A stretch of DNA of 64,000 nt. Origin: Scortum barcoo (lineage: Eukaryota; Chordata; Actinopteri; Centrarchiformes; Terapontidae). The stretch spans positions 6,963,501 through 7,027,500 of the forward strand of contig CM041540.1 of assembly GCA_023238725.1 (NCBI GenBank), in the 5' to 3' direction. Every line of letters begins with the position of its first letter. The first letter of the stretch is position 1. The notes below the pieces were generated by a model. The model was not told where the DNA came from and searched no databases. It worked only from the letters and a program-made list of their open reading frames with translations. Made by a program: the position numbers and the translations under genes. Of the stretch, positions 35,593 to 48,900 are shown in pieces.

Positions 35593-38500
35593 AGCTCTAA
35601 CATGGGAGGTGAGTATGGCCGTCAGCGGTTACCTCGTTCTGCTGGAGGAGGAAATGGTGGTGGTGTAGTATCGGGGGCTTGTTGAGGATTTAGATCACTT
35701 CACACAGGAAATTGTTGGCCAGTAGAAAAGATGTTACCTAACATTTCTAATAATTTCCTGGATGTTTCCAGGAAAAAGAGATGTATTTTGACACTAATTA
35801 CAGTGAAAATAAACCTAAATAAGTATTCATTTTCAGCTAGAAACATGTATGTCCCCATATGTTGGACTGTGTTTATACAAAATTCACATTTTTAGGTTAC
35901 ACTACTTAATTATTGTACTGTTAGTGTTTGACCTATAACTACCGAATTACATAGTTCTTCGTTGTAAACTTAATCAAAAGCCAGTTTATAGATGTGATCG
36001 AGTGATTTAAAGGTTTGGTATCTCATCGAGTTCCCATCTTTTCCAGGTAGTTTTTATATTTTTGTAATTAATTGAAGGTTTTAGGTTATTTTTTAAGAAC
36101 AAAACCAAAAATTCTTTGTTTCCTGTCTCTACAATGTCTTATTTGCTTTTTTTCTTGGTTTTCTACTTTTGTAAACAGAATAGTTTTTTGGTTTTCAACT
36201 GTTGGTTGGACAAAATGAGACACTGAAGACATGAGACATTCGAAGTAGTTGTTGAACACTGTGAATATTGTTTGCTATTTTCTGACATTTTCAAGGCAAA
36301 ATGATTAATATAATGAGCAAATAACCTGCAGATGAATTGAAAATAAAATTAATTCCAAGTTGCAGCCCTTTCAGTATAATGCTGCACATTTTAACAGTAC
36401 CACAAACTAAAGTTTCAACAAAAAGTGAACTTTACAACCTTCATGAAGGAAGGATTTTTTTTATTTTCATTATAATTCTTGTTATATGCTGCATGTTTCA
36501 GCTCGGTGTAGCTAACAGTGTAAAGAAAATAGCAATTATAGATGTAGTAGTTAATTTGAAAACTTCAGGAAGCCTCGCTGTTGCCTGAAAATGACGTCAC
36601 AGTGGTTAAAAACACCAACCTCTAGAGTTCAGACTGAAAAACAGGGCTTGTACCACAATCTTTTCCCGGGTGAAATATGGCTGTCATGACCTCACCACCT
36701 GTTTTCCATCTTGAGGACCGGCTCTGAACGCTTGTGGTAAATCTGTCCTTTATATAAATGTAGAACAACAACGAGCTTCAGTGCACAAGAGGAGGCCTTG
36801 TTATCTGGCCAAAACAGGACGACATTACCTACTTATCCTCTGACAGTAAACTCAAAACCATTTGTCTTGGGGAGGGGGGAGCCTTTCAGACGTTCTGGGC
36901 GCTGCAGAGCATCATGGCTGCCAGTCGCATTTGGGAAGCGGTCCAATCGCAGTGCGAGACTTGGGGCGGACGTACGACATGCTAATGTAACGCCACCAGC
37001 TGTCAGTTAGACTTCTGTGCTTTCTATTTATACACCGTCATTTACTGGGTGATGTAAAGGCGCCCTGTTTCGCTGCGACACAGGCTCAGGCCGTTCATTC
37101 TCGGCGAAGGTCTGAGCCGGATATTTCCAGGATTCGAAAGTGGTTTTAGAGGAGGAGAGGAAAAAAAATGTGCCAAATTTAGGGCGTTTTCTTTCATATG
37201 TGGTGGATTGGACGTTTCCTGCATGCAACGCAAATGATTTAGAGGAGGCTTAAGTCATGTTCCAGCTACAATTAGACACATTTGCATGAGAGCAAAGAAA
37301 GCTTAGCTGTCTGATTTTTAGAACATATTCATCCACAGGCCTACAAGAGGAAAAAGTGAGCATCTTTTATTTGTTGCTGATGTCATCTTTTTCGCGGTTA
37401 CACCTGTGTGAACTGCTCTGCCAGGTTTGCATAATCAGTTGCCATCCCTTCGCCTTCAAGTGTAAATTAAACATATCTGATATTTTCGACCCTTGAAGCG
37501 GGGATTAGTTTCAGGTATCGGGTGGCGCCGCAGATTCATCCGACTTTGTAAGCTTAAAGGAAAAAAAAAAAAAAACACCTCACTGATCCTCAGAGTGAAT
37601 TTTATAACAACATCTCTCATGTGGCGTTTCTCAGAGAGACGGAGAAAATATTGACCTCCATGACTTTGTTTCCTCCTCTTTGCGTGCATCTCTGTCGCTG
37701 CATGCATTTTACACGACCCCGCAGTCTGCACGGGAACGGTGGGAACTTTTTTTTAAGGTCTGGTTGAGGTGCACGCTAACCTCATTAATTCTGCTCTCTC
37801 CTGTTTAATTAATCTTTGTCTGCCGCTGAAGTAATTACAGCTATCTAGCTGTCTGAGTGTCTACACACCGCTGACACCACCTTCGCCTCTCGGTTGCAGC
37901 TGGGCCAGGGTTTCCTTCCCGCGGCCTCTGATGTCTGTCATACTGTAGGCGCTAATTCACTGTGGCATGACCGGGAGTAAAAGGAGAGCTGAGGCTTTTG
38001 TCCTTTGAACTCCTGAATATCGTCCGCATTTTAATGTTTGAGGAGTTAAAAAATATTCTGTGGCCACACATGAGTGGCAGCAAAAAAAAGTACAATGTCA
38101 GAATAATTTAGATTTAGCGCCGATGGATGTCGTCCTCTGAGTGAAGGCAGACGAAGGACGCAGAGCCCTTGTTGATTTAATAATGTGAAATTGCTCTGAT
38201 GGGTGGGGGAATAAAAAAAAGCAAACATGGAAACCAAAGTCATTGTAAAAGATAAAATCAGGAAGCTGTTTTTGGATGTTCGGATTGCAAATTGCACCCC
38301 AGATACCAGCATCTGCTTGAAAAAGTCATTTAAAATGTAAAGTTCAGAGGCCTGCTAGTCTTAATTAGCCTGATTTAGCAGCAGCGTCTGTTTAGGGGGT
38401 GTGGGCTAATGTGAGGTTGGTATTTAAACCTTTCTAGTTTCCCAGCGAGAGGTCTGCAGTCGCACGTGGACTCCCAAGAGATTTGAAAAGGTTCTATTTC

Positions 38501-39628
38501 AAAAGAACTAAGCTCCCCTCCGGCTTTCCGTCTGCTGTCTAAGACTTTCATTTTGTTTTCATTCTCTCCCCGCTCTCCCTCTTTCTTCTCATTAATTTTT
38601 CACCGCTTGCTATTTTTCAAGCTCGTGGCGATGCGACGTGCAATTGTGCATGCAGATTTTAGGGCGTAGCGAGCCAAATGCACCACCACACACCAGTACA
38701 CACACACATGCACGCAAAAGCGAGGGACGGTGAGTCGAAACTGCAATCGCACGTGAACGTTGTCCGGAGAGAGAGAGAGGTGTCAGTGTGTGCTCGGGGG
38801 AGTTGGAGTATTATGTGACTGTGTGTGGTTGCAATTAAATGAATGTTTGTGGTGTAATACAGCGACAAATAACAATTATTCTTTTAGAAATTGATTCATG
38901 TGTTGGTCTCATTGTCAAAGAATACCAAGTAAAGACCAAAAACACACAATTTGTTAGTCCACCTTTGAACACTTTCCAGCTTCACAACAAAAAAACAGAA
39001 GTAGGTAGTGCATTTGTTGGGGACTATTTTCACCAGCGAATTCGGCAAAATGGTGAGATTGAGTCAAAATGAACCACAGTGCCCATATTCATCATAATGT
39101 AGGACCCAACATCCTTTGCAGCAGTGTGGCTTATTGATGTGTTTTTGTTTCTGAACAACAGCAGAGCTCCGTGGCACAGAGGAACAAGCTTTATCAGGCT
39201 TTTGCAACACACAGTAGCATTATACTGTTTGTAGGATCAATTCATTGTTGGTTTTTGGTGTTTTCCTGGGAGTTGCTGACTTTAAGTAGAATATATAATA
39301 TATAGGCAGCCCCAAACAGTGAATAGAAACCTCATTACAGAGAGGTGACACTGTCAGACAGCTTGTTTTATTCGAACAACCCCATTCAGTTTACAGCGAT
39401 TGATCAAAGCAGCACATCCTCACATCGAGAAACCAGTGAATGTCACTTAATTATTTATCCATTGTCGAAATTAATTTGGACTTTCCGTTATATACTAACT
39501 TATTATAGCCTGGCTAACAGTATATCTTGGAGGCTATAATGATGCTAATGATTATTTTGTAATTGGTTGGTCTGCCACTTATTCTGTTGATTAACTGCCC
39601 TGTGAAGTTGCTGCTTTTTATTGAACCA
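35592..39628. other. Intergenic, no gene recognised
   Basis: Apart from the degenerate repeat at 36200-36370, most of 36600-38660 is repeat-poor and has a higher GC content than its surroundings. It includes a short stretch rich in TAATTA-like cores (about 37780-37850, attaattctg, tttaattaatc, gtaattacag). This makes it a plausible place for conserved regulatory DNA, but that is inference. ORFs up to 91 aa show no domain. Confidence 0.6.
36200..36370 (-). repeat. Degenerate 'ggctgcaact' teleost repeat, reverse copy
   Basis: Read on the - strand it starts agggctgcaacttggaatta, passes gccttgaaaatgtcagaaaa, and ends near attttgtccaaccaaca. Same family as 1473-1650. Confidence 0.55.
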
Positions 39629-39736
39629 GTCCAACGCAGCAAAGGGCCCCCAGCTGGGAACCGAACCAGGGTCCGCTGCAGCCCAAGGCCTCATACATGG
39701 GTGCACGAACTCTACCACTGAGCCACCTGCGCGCCC
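39629..39736 (-). mobile_element. tRNA-derived SINE fragment
   Basis: The - strand reads gggcgcgcaggtggctcagt ggtagagt at the 5' end, with box A tggctcagtggt (39725-39714). A box B follows as ggttcggttccc (39667-39656), and then ccagctgggggccctttgct. The box A to box B spacing (about 46 bp between the boxes) and the 'ggccctttgctgc' tail match a SINE that is very abundant in perch-like fishes. It is not a functional tRNA: the acceptor stem does not close and there is no sensible anticodon arm. Confidence 0.8.
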
Positions 39737-40303
39737 TAAATACTCAAATTTGAGAAGGTTGAACGAGTGAGTCGTATTTTTTTCATGATTAGCAAAGTAG
39801 TTGTTTACTTTTCAGTCAATCGATTAGTTCACTAACTGCTGGAACTATTAATGATAAGTTGGCTTTTATTCATTGGCTGCAATTTTATTCACGTCTGCAA
39901 TTGCATTTGGTATTTCTGTACTGCAGTTTCTTTTTACTTATCAGCCAAAGCAGATATATCTGCAATAAACTAATAGCATGCAAAATATCTGCGAAATAAA
40001 TTTATAATTTGGCTCTACAACTAATCCTTTCAGCTGTCATTTTTAAATAAAATAATGTGCATCGTGCATTTTTACTCATTGGTCAACAGAACAATAAGGA
40101 ACATGACATGAGAAAGTCTGGCAGAGAGAGGAAACTGAATGAACCAGACATGCTGAGAAAGGCCTTATTTACTCTGTGTGTTGTGTGTGTGTGTGTTTGT
40201 TTGTGTGATCTCTACCTGCTACCAGGTGATGCCTGCCAACAATAGCAGCTACACTGATTACAGCACTCTCAGTTGCCAGGTCTCTCACACACCTAGCACA
40301 CAA

Positions 40304-40334
<31 letters not shown>
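40304..40334 (+). repeat. CA microsatellite
   Basis: A (CA)n run interrupted only at its start, with a partly TG-rich region 150 bp downstream. Confidence 0.95.
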
Positions 40335-40339
<5 letters not shown>

Positions 40340-41196
40340 GACATGTTCACCTCCTGCTCTCTGACCATTACATCTCTGACACCCCTTGAGTATTGGGGCG
40401 CCACATTATCGTTCCCCTGTGTCTTTTGACCCTGTTTTGCTGTTACAGCCTCACCCCATGTGGATGTGTGTGTAAGTGTGTGTGTGTGTGTATATGTGTG
40501 TGTGTTTCTCCTGACCTTGGCCAAACATTGGTTCCTGTTCCTGTCAGCTGTTGGCTCAGCTGCGCTCCACCTTTATTGCTTTCCCTCGCCGAGCCAGAGG
40601 GCCGAGAGCCAGAACCGGCTCCGCGTTGGGCCGCTTCCCATTTCTCCTTAGCTCCCTCACCTTCCTTCACCCATCAGCCCAGATGGTTTTGGCTGATACA
40701 GAAAACACTGCCACGGCTACGTCACGCAGAGCAGGGCCGAGATATATCTAAAAGGCAGACTTTAGTTGTTTCTATGTAAACTGGTCGGGATGCGAGATGG
40801 AGGAATAAAGTGGAAATTGAAATGGAATGCAGCCCAGAAAGAGCAGATGCTGTGGTCACCTGCGCCTCACCTCGTCCAGCCGCTGACCCAGCCGGACCAG
40901 CAGTACCCCCGCTGACACGCCACAGGAAGGGGGAGGGGGTGACTTACCTCTTCTTCATCTGTCCAGCTGGAAGGCGTCAGTGAATAAAGGACACAGCGCC
41001 GTATGGAAATATTCATTGTAACGTTCAGACTCAGAGACACTGTAGGCCTTATTAAAACAGGAGACAGGAGGACAGTCGTATGTCAAAGTGTCTGCACTTA
41101 AAAAGGCCTGCTGATCCATTAAAACGTTTTCTATTTTTGATTTCAATTTTAAATTCTACTATTTTACACAAAAAATGTCAAACTTTCTTTAGTTTT

Positions 41197-41348
41197 GCTT
41201 CTAAATTGTGAGAATGTGTTGCTTTTCTTTCTTATTTCATAGTAAACTTACTGTTTTTAGGCTGGCTGGACAAATAAGCAATTTTTTTGTTTTCTGCTAT
41301 TTTATTGACAAATTAATCAATAATGAGCATAATCATCAGCTGCAGTCC
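41197..41348 (-). repeat. Degenerate 'ggctgcaact' teleost repeat, reverse copy
   Basis: Read on the - strand it begins ggactgcagctgatgattat, then attgattaatttgtcaataa, and ends with a tttgtccagccagcc-like block. Same family as the copies near 1473 and 36200. Confidence 0.5.
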
Positions 41349-42452
41349 TGCTGTATATCGGGGAAAAAAAGCAATAAATATTAATTTTTCTTTTTCTAGC
41401 TAAGCTGACGTAAGTTTTATTATGGGTGTAAAATAGTTTTTTCATTATCACAAGAAAGAAGTACTGAGAGCTGATAAAACATAATTGTAGAAATCTGTAG
41501 AAATAACAGCCTTGCTAAGACAAATAGAGAGTAGTTGTATCTATCATCATGACCCTACTGCTTATTCAGGTATATTTTTCTCATTTTTCTCTGGTGTTTT
41601 CAGTCCCATCAAAGCCGGTGGTTTGCTGTGAGCGTTGGATGAGGTGGTTTTATGAAAGCAGCAGTAGGTAGACATTCAGGTTCCACTCATCCAGAGGAAA
41701 AAAAAAAAAAAAAACTCCACTGTGTTTGCTCGAGGGCACTTCAACCAGCCCGTTGATGATGTGTTTGCATGTACTGTTCCCGCGTCTACTTACAAAACAG
41801 CTTCTGGAACCACTTGGCCACCCTGCAATCACACATTATTCAGCGCGCTTCTGAAGCACACAATCAGACTTGTCTTGCCTGACAACTCATTTGTCCCCAT
41901 TGTATCCCCGCTGCCTCTTCAATCTCGCAGTCTCTGTCACTCATCCACGGGTTTCAGCTCAGACGAACGTTCGCAGCAGCAGTTTTGAGGATGAAGCAAG
42001 GTACTGCTCCTAATAGATAAACCCCAAATATATACACACACACACACACATATATAAACTACTCAGACAGAGCTTTTTACTTTAATCTGGATTTGTACCC
42101 GTGAACAAGATTCGTGGCAGGAGGGAAAGTGCAGTCCACCTAAAGTTCAGCAGCAGTTTTAAAAGCCTCTTAAAGCTGAGTGGAGTGGCAGTCAGTTTTA
42201 TCTCACCAGCGCTGGAATACACCGATCAGATTATGGGGTCCCGAGATGCAAATCCTAATGTTTTACTGCATATGTGTCGTCGTCTTCTTCCTCTTCTGGA
42301 GAGCTGAACAAAACTGCTCTTAAATATAAAATCTGAGCTCTTTAACTTCACCATCATGTAGTTATTACATAAAGGGCTTTCGTGGGATGGATGAAAACAC
42401 AGAACATCTAAAAGCAGATGTTCTTTCAGTTTAAGTGATTGTCAAGTGACAG

Positions 42453-42548
42453 ATTTTATTGATTTATTTATTTATTATTATTTAAAAAATATTATTAAAA
42501 TTTATTAAAAATTATTATTATTTATTATTATTTATTTATGCATTTTAA
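42453..42548. repeat. AT-rich low-complexity tract (TTTA/TTA units)
   Basis: About 95 bp composed almost only of A and T, in tttattta and attatta units. Confidence 0.95.
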
Positions 42549-44070
42549 AAAAAGAGAACCCCTTAATGGTTTTTAACTTATTTCACTTTCAGATTGTTTT
42601 AATGAAATAAACCTAAAATATATTCTTGCTATTAACATTTATAGGTGCCAAAAAATATTATTCTTCACATTATTTCTTGATTAATGGTTTGGTTGAAAAT
42701 ACCTTGTTTTTTCCAACCAACAGTGCAAAACTTAAAATATGGAGTTTGTAATCATATAAAAACAGAGAAAATCACTAAATCCTCACAACTATGGACGGGG
42801 TTTGCACAACTGCTGTACTTGCAGGTTAATTTTCTGTTTAACTCTTCCAGCTCCCTAAATTGTAATCATGTCTCTCAGCGCAGCGTTGTACATTTGAGAT
42901 TTTATGTTAATATTTATCTATCGTCAGCGCTGTTATTAAGTGGGTCTAAAAATCACTGTTTCGTGGTTGCTTGCTCACATACTCCTGCAGCAGGTTTGCT
43001 TTTAAATGATCTGACTGATCACTCAGCACAGTGATATAATCATCCCCATCAGCTGCTTCAAACACCTCTACAGAGGTACAGTCATCAGATTGCATCAGCA
43101 TCAAAGCGCAGTGACAGAAAATGAGGCCAAATAGAAAAACATATGAGCTGTTATTACTTTGCAACCCGCATACTATGAGAGGAAGGACGTGACCAATAGA
43201 AAAACAACAATATGACAATTAAGAATTAACCAACAAAGTTTAATTAATACACGAGGAGTTGTGTTGATGTAATGTGTATTAGTCACGGTGTAATGTGGAG
43301 CTGAAGACCTGTGAGATGTGTTTAAGAGTTGAAGAAGATGCCATTTTCTTTCCATGTAATCTCACATAAGACCTGTATGAATGTCGGACTTTTCATTTTG
43401 GAATAAAACCTCACAAAGGGCGCTTACTGTCAGGACATTTAATTCAAATTATTTAGAAAACAAGACTCAGTAGAGCTGAGCTTCTGTCCACGCTGCCATG
43501 AGAGGCTCGTATTGGAGCGACTCCACTGACTGTGGGCACGCTGGCAGCTTTCATGGTGGAGAAACACAAATTCAACTAATTATGGTTAAAACTCAAATAA
43601 GCTTTCGACTTGGATGCTGAAGGTGAAACGCTGACATCGTCAAAGCAAACTGTACATTTCCGACGGAGCTGGTTTGGTCTCTTGGTGGTGTTGATCTGAG
43701 TCTTGTTTATTTGGTTCACTTCTGCTGTTTGAGGTTGTTTTGTTGTGAGGCAGAATTGCTCCTTCGTCTTTAAATTTATCACGTTTATTGTGACCCCTGA
43801 GAGTTTCTGCGCCTCACAACACGGCACACGTCTTGTTTACATGGTGTCAAGTGTCGTGCTGCTTTTGTCTCCTGCGTGTAGTCGACTATATTTGATGAGT
43901 GAACTTTGAATGGGGTTTATTGTTTTGCATATGATCCCACATTGGTGAGTCGGAGGTATTTTGGAATCAAACTTGTGGAGGATAATCACGCTTATACTGG
44001 GTATCGTTTTGAGGTGTCAGTAATGGTGCTGACATGACATCTTATTTTGATGCCTTATATATAAAATAAT

Positions 44071-44084
44071 CCCCCCCCCCCCCC
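44071..44084. repeat. C14 homopolymer
   Basis: Fourteen consecutive C on the + strand in intergenic DNA. Confidence 0.95.
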
Positions 44085-45689
44085 TCAAAAACCCTCGTTC
44101 ATTTAACAAAACAAGTCAAACTTCCTAGATTTATAGGTGGTACAATGATTAGTCCACCAAAAGAAATAAATTGGAGATGATTTTGGTAGTCGATTAGTTT
44201 TTTTTTTAAGCAAAATGCTAAAAATGTGTTGGTTCTAGGTTAAAAATGTGAAATTTAGCTGCTTAAATGACCTTGTGCTGCAGGACATTGTGATGTTTTA
44301 TAGACCGGATGATTAAGTGACCCCGTCGTCGTCATCGCCAATATATAATAGGCAATCTGTTTTAACTGTCTGATTGAAGTAAACAAGATTATGACATCTG
44401 GCTTTACTCATATCAAACAGGATGACTGAATTTCATAACAAAGTTAAGGAAGTAAAAACCATCAGTCGTAAATAAAAGAACGAGGCTGGCAGGGGACGAG
44501 AAGCATCACAACGTCTGTCATTTTATATAACCATTACAAAAGCAGTCGACTGGTTCGTCAGGTTCGTCTGCACCTCCTTTTGACCCAGCAACAAACATTT
44601 TTAACATGGTTTTGTAAGGATGCCATTATTATATTTACTTGTGCCAGCGCTCTCGCACCATTTAGCATTAAACATTGGTTGTCCCGAACAATTACTGCTG
44701 CCGCCGCTGAGCCCAAATGAAGGCAGACAGATCTGGAGCAGAGCGACTGGAGCGGGCCGATGAGCTGCGTGGGCTCGTAGTCTGTCTCGCCTCGGGAAGC
44801 TTCTGCATCTGTGTGTTTATCTGCTTATCTTTCATGTGCGTCTTTTCAAAAAACATTTGCTCACTCATTTGTGGCGCTGCTAAAAACAGCGACACTTCAT
44901 GCTGGTTTTGACTTGGAGGGTTGCGATGGGTGCGGTCTCGTCGTGAGATTGAACTATTTTTGACGACAGATGGCTTAATATGTCTTAATGGCTCTGCCCA
45001 TTCAAGCAAAACTTGCTCATTTAATAAAACACCTAATGTGTGTTTGAATATACAGTATGCACTTACCATGTGCGGCCTGCCGGAGCTCGAGATTGTTCTG
45101 GTTAACGGTGTAATCAGTGACTGATTAAAACTGATAGCTAAACCTACAATCAAGCAAATCAGCGAATATTTAAAGTAAATACTTCACTGCATTGTGGCTG
45201 AAAAGGCTGAAAGAGGTCTTTTTTTTTTTTCTTAATGAATTTTACTGCTTGGGTTGATTTTTCTCTTTTAAAGGAACAGTTCAAATTATTTGTGTGTCAG
45301 ATGAGATGATGAACATGACTCTCTACTAATAAACACATTTGATTTTCTTTGTTTAATTTGTGGGAAACTGTAAAGAAATGCAACAGATTAATTTAATTTG
45401 CTGCCCCTATATGTTTTAGGTTTTTTAATTCATAAAACAACTTAAACAAGTGGATAGCACTAGTAGTAGGATGCTCTTCTTTATTTCCACTCTGTTTTGT
45501 GATTAAAAGTAAAACTAAATGAGTGATACTTATTCATTACTTTTGTAGTGCAGCTTCTTCCACTCTTCTTCTCTGAATATTAACACCTGATCTCATGTTT
45601 GCCTTAATTCTTCATTGCATAAAAGATCTGTTTAATCTCTGCTACGCTTATTCTTGAACTGGAAAGGTGACATAAGCAGCTTTATGCGA

Positions 45690-45905
45690 CTGTGTGGTTT
45701 CACCGCTGTCGTGCTGGTCGACGGCTCGCAGTGAGCCCGCTGCGTCGTCTCAGTTTTAGGTGTTTGGGGAGCAGACGTCAAACTCGGCTCAGATACGCCG
45801 GCCACGACGTTACCGAGCGCCCGTCAGCTCTTATCGCAGTCATGCCGGTTGTAGTTTCTGTGCTCTCCGGGGTAGATCAACGCGCCTCTCTCCCACACGT
45901 TTTGA
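45690..45905. other. Isolated CpG-dense patch
   Basis: About 216 bp with unusually many CpG dinucleotides for this region, including tcgtgctggtcgacggctcg and tacgccggccacgacgttac. The surrounding DNA is CpG-poor and AT-rich. No gene start is evident. It could be a small CpG island, a recently inserted element, or simply a GC-rich stretch. Frames of 95 and 77 aa here show no known domain. Confidence 0.6.
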
Positions 45906-48900
45906 CATCACCTACCTTACAGGAAACGTTTCCGCTCCGCACTCAGCCTCACAAAATGCAGCAAATAGTCGTTGTGTAAGATACTTCCTCTGAGCCTTTT
46001 GCTGTGCTGTCAAATCTCATTTTAGCTGCTGCACTTAACCTACGTGCTTATCTTCCGCCCGCTTGGCACTCTACGCAGGCTCAAGCAAACAAACAGATTT
46101 AAATTCTGTTTAATGCTGTGTAAAAAATGTGTAAAAAAACAATGAGGTCATTTTCATTTTCACCACCAACCTTGGCCTGTGTTGCAGCTCTATTTTGAAA
46201 AGTTTGAATCACTGGTTATTCGTTTCCGGGAGGTGTTTAGGTTGAAGTCAAGATCCAAAACATTTCTTATAATTTCTTCCATATCAGATTATCGATGTAC
46301 AACCTGTGGTCACGTTTACACAGTTTATAATGTTCAGTTTTTGTTAAAATTATGGGACATGTGTCAGTTCAACTCTATATTTATTATTAAGGTCAGAGTG
46401 AAATCAGCATTTTATTTGTTCCCCCTACTTACATAAATAATATTAGAAACACCTCAGTACAACATCATCACTAACATTTACTTCACACCTCTATGACAGT
46501 GTCAACAAAACCTGAACATTATAGGTGGAAAAAAGGAAAACTTCATGGAAGAACGACTTCTGGTTTTACAGGCGTACCAACTAAAGTGACCACTGAGTGT
46601 GTCACTGTATAAATTAAATTCTGTAGTCGTAGATTCAGAATCAGGATGAATTACCCCAAATTGTGCGAATATCTGTGTAAACAAACAAAAATAAGTAAAC
46701 CCTCATCTTTTCTGCAATGTGAAACGTGTGAAAATAGGAAGCTTGTATTATTTAGACTCTTCTGACATCATAACAGGTGAACGTCACGGTTTGTTGCTGA
46801 GTTGTTTGTCTGAGCCTCGGCGCTCGTTCCAGTGGATGGGTCTAATTGCTGGTATTTGAGAAGGTGCACTTGCACTGTTTTCAGATTAGTTAGGTTAGTT
46901 GGGTACAGCAAATGTGTTTCTTGTCTGATTGGTTGATTATGAATGATTAATTGTTTCAGGAAGAAATTTAGAGGCATCATCTTTGTGCTCTCTATCCATC
47001 GTCACTTCTATCAGACTTTACATACCAAAACTATGGCATGTTGACCAACCAGCCCTTCTCTGCCTATTTTGGAAAGTACAGTGTTTGCTCCTAAGTGTCT
47101 GGTTAGAAGTAGTTTTGTTTCTGCGTTGTGTTTGACCGTCAGCACAGTACGTCTGTATCGCCCATCTCTGGGGCTCTGTGATGGAAACATCTTTTCCAGC
47201 CTCTCCTTCCACGGAAAAAAAAAGCGGCGGCAACACTCGGCGGGTGAGTTTGTGAATGTTTCTTTTGGAGGACAGTGCGGGATTGTTTTGTCCAAGTTGT
47301 TTCTTTGTACCCTGCTGAGATCTGTTTGTACGCTGCAGAGATAAAGGCTGCCAGAGTCGACTGTGAATGTGTCCGCTCTGGTGTAAAACAGAGAGAGAGA
47401 GAGACTTTTATCATTTGGCCTCACTCTCCTCACTGTGTCCAGCTATATCAGGTTGCACATCGCAAGCCAAGCCCAGCGGGGTGTGTGTTTGCTCACCTTT
47501 TGTGAAACTCTTTTGCAGAGGCAGTTTATTTCTCTATCACCCACTTTCCCCCAAATCGGATCCATGTTGGACTATTTCAATGCTTTATGGTAATGTGATT
47601 GCTTTTGCACCACATCTGCCAGGTGCATAGAAAAAAAATGTGTTTTATGTTCAGCCAGCCATTTACCAAATACAGAAAACCCTTTTATGTAAAATAGTTT
47701 CACAATGCAGCTCCTCCTCCTTCCATTTCTTGGCTCTACATGTGCACTCGAGGCGTGTAAATGTGGATTTTTAGCGTGTGCACAGGATAAACATGGAGGA
47801 TCTGAATCTATCTGAGCTGTCCCTGTTGAGGCAATGCCAGATATTACTGCGATTGTTACATGAGCAGTTTTTACATAGTCGTCTCATTTAGCCGGTAGCC
47901 GTGGGCAGCACACACCATCTGGAACTTTGGCCCTCTCCCACAGTCTGACACAGACGGTGAAACAAAGCATGTACTCTTCCTGTCTTACACTTCACCGCAG
48001 ACGGCAGAAATCTCAGAAATTAGTGTCCGTTAACAAACAATCATCTTGCCACAATCGGTCATTTTCTCTTCACAGAGCTCCTCCATGCCTTCCTCCATTA
48101 TTCCTTCCTCATTGTACCTCTTTGTGCTCAGTTAAGTCCTGCGCTGCCACCTCTGCCAGCAGCAGAAATAAAATCGAGCTTTGGGAGGCCTAAATACAGC
48201 AGCCTCTGCACCACTCTCCTCCACTCCTGGTCAAATCTTGCAGAAAATAAGGTCTTGAATTACCTCCCACTCTCGTCCCGCAGCGGTCTGCTCTTTACAA
48301 ACAATAAAATGTTTGTCAGTTTTCAACAGAATGCACCAAATTGCAGATTGGCAGTAAATCTTTGGCAAACCAACGTGCTGCAGCAGCACCGACACCACCT
48401 CCAATCTCAGAAAAAAACAGCCCGGCGGTCGCTTCTATTGGCTGCAGATTGTAACTGTAGATTGTGAGCCTTTTCATTCAGCGGTTTATAGCTCATGACA
48501 AATGCTTGTTCAGCCTTTCAGAGGCTCACTGTGAATGTCACTCCGCTGTAGTTTAATAGACACTCAACCATACGCGCTCATCCTTACTGCCACACATATT
48601 TGAGTTTTTATTCAGCTTTTATAAGGCTTGGTGAAAGACTGGGATAGCGTGTAAAAGAACTACCAGTGGTGTAAATCCTGCTGCAGCAAGGTTGTAGTCT
48701 TTATGTATTTTATGAGTGTGGAACATACTGTGCTGAGTCTACTTATTGAATCTTATTAGGTGTGTCTATTAAAATTTATGGTTAGTAATTAAAACTCAGA
48801 GATTCAGATTCTGTTGGCAGAAACATTGTAGATTTTTCAGCTTAATTCATAATTGTAACCTGAAGCTGCAACTCAAATTAGATAAGCTGCCAAGGGGATG

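Larger units (their letters stand above)
39737..45689. other. Intergenic, no gene recognised
   Basis: Contains CA/TG microsatellites near 40304-40334 and 40470-40503, a reverse copy of the 'ggctgcaact' repeat at 41197-41348, an AT-rich low-complexity block at 42453-42548, a C14 run at 44071-44084, and a fragment resembling the fold-back repeat start at 45270-45330 (aaaggaacagttcaaatta). ORFs up to 153 aa (for example 44692-45153 on the - strand) have no recognisable domain. Confidence 0.65.

Noticed and set aside
39629..39736. Possible tRNA gene on the - strand
   Set aside because: Box A and box B are present, but the acceptor stem does not pair and the anticodon region is not tRNA-like; the tail fits a tRNA-derived SINE.
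44692..45153. 153-codon - strand frame in the intergenic region
   Set aside because: No recognised motif; overlaps two shorter + frames; no evidence of splice or promoter signals.
47011..47433. 140-codon - strand frame with several shadows
   Set aside because: Several overlapping frames on both strands over the same DNA, none with a domain. Treated as chance.
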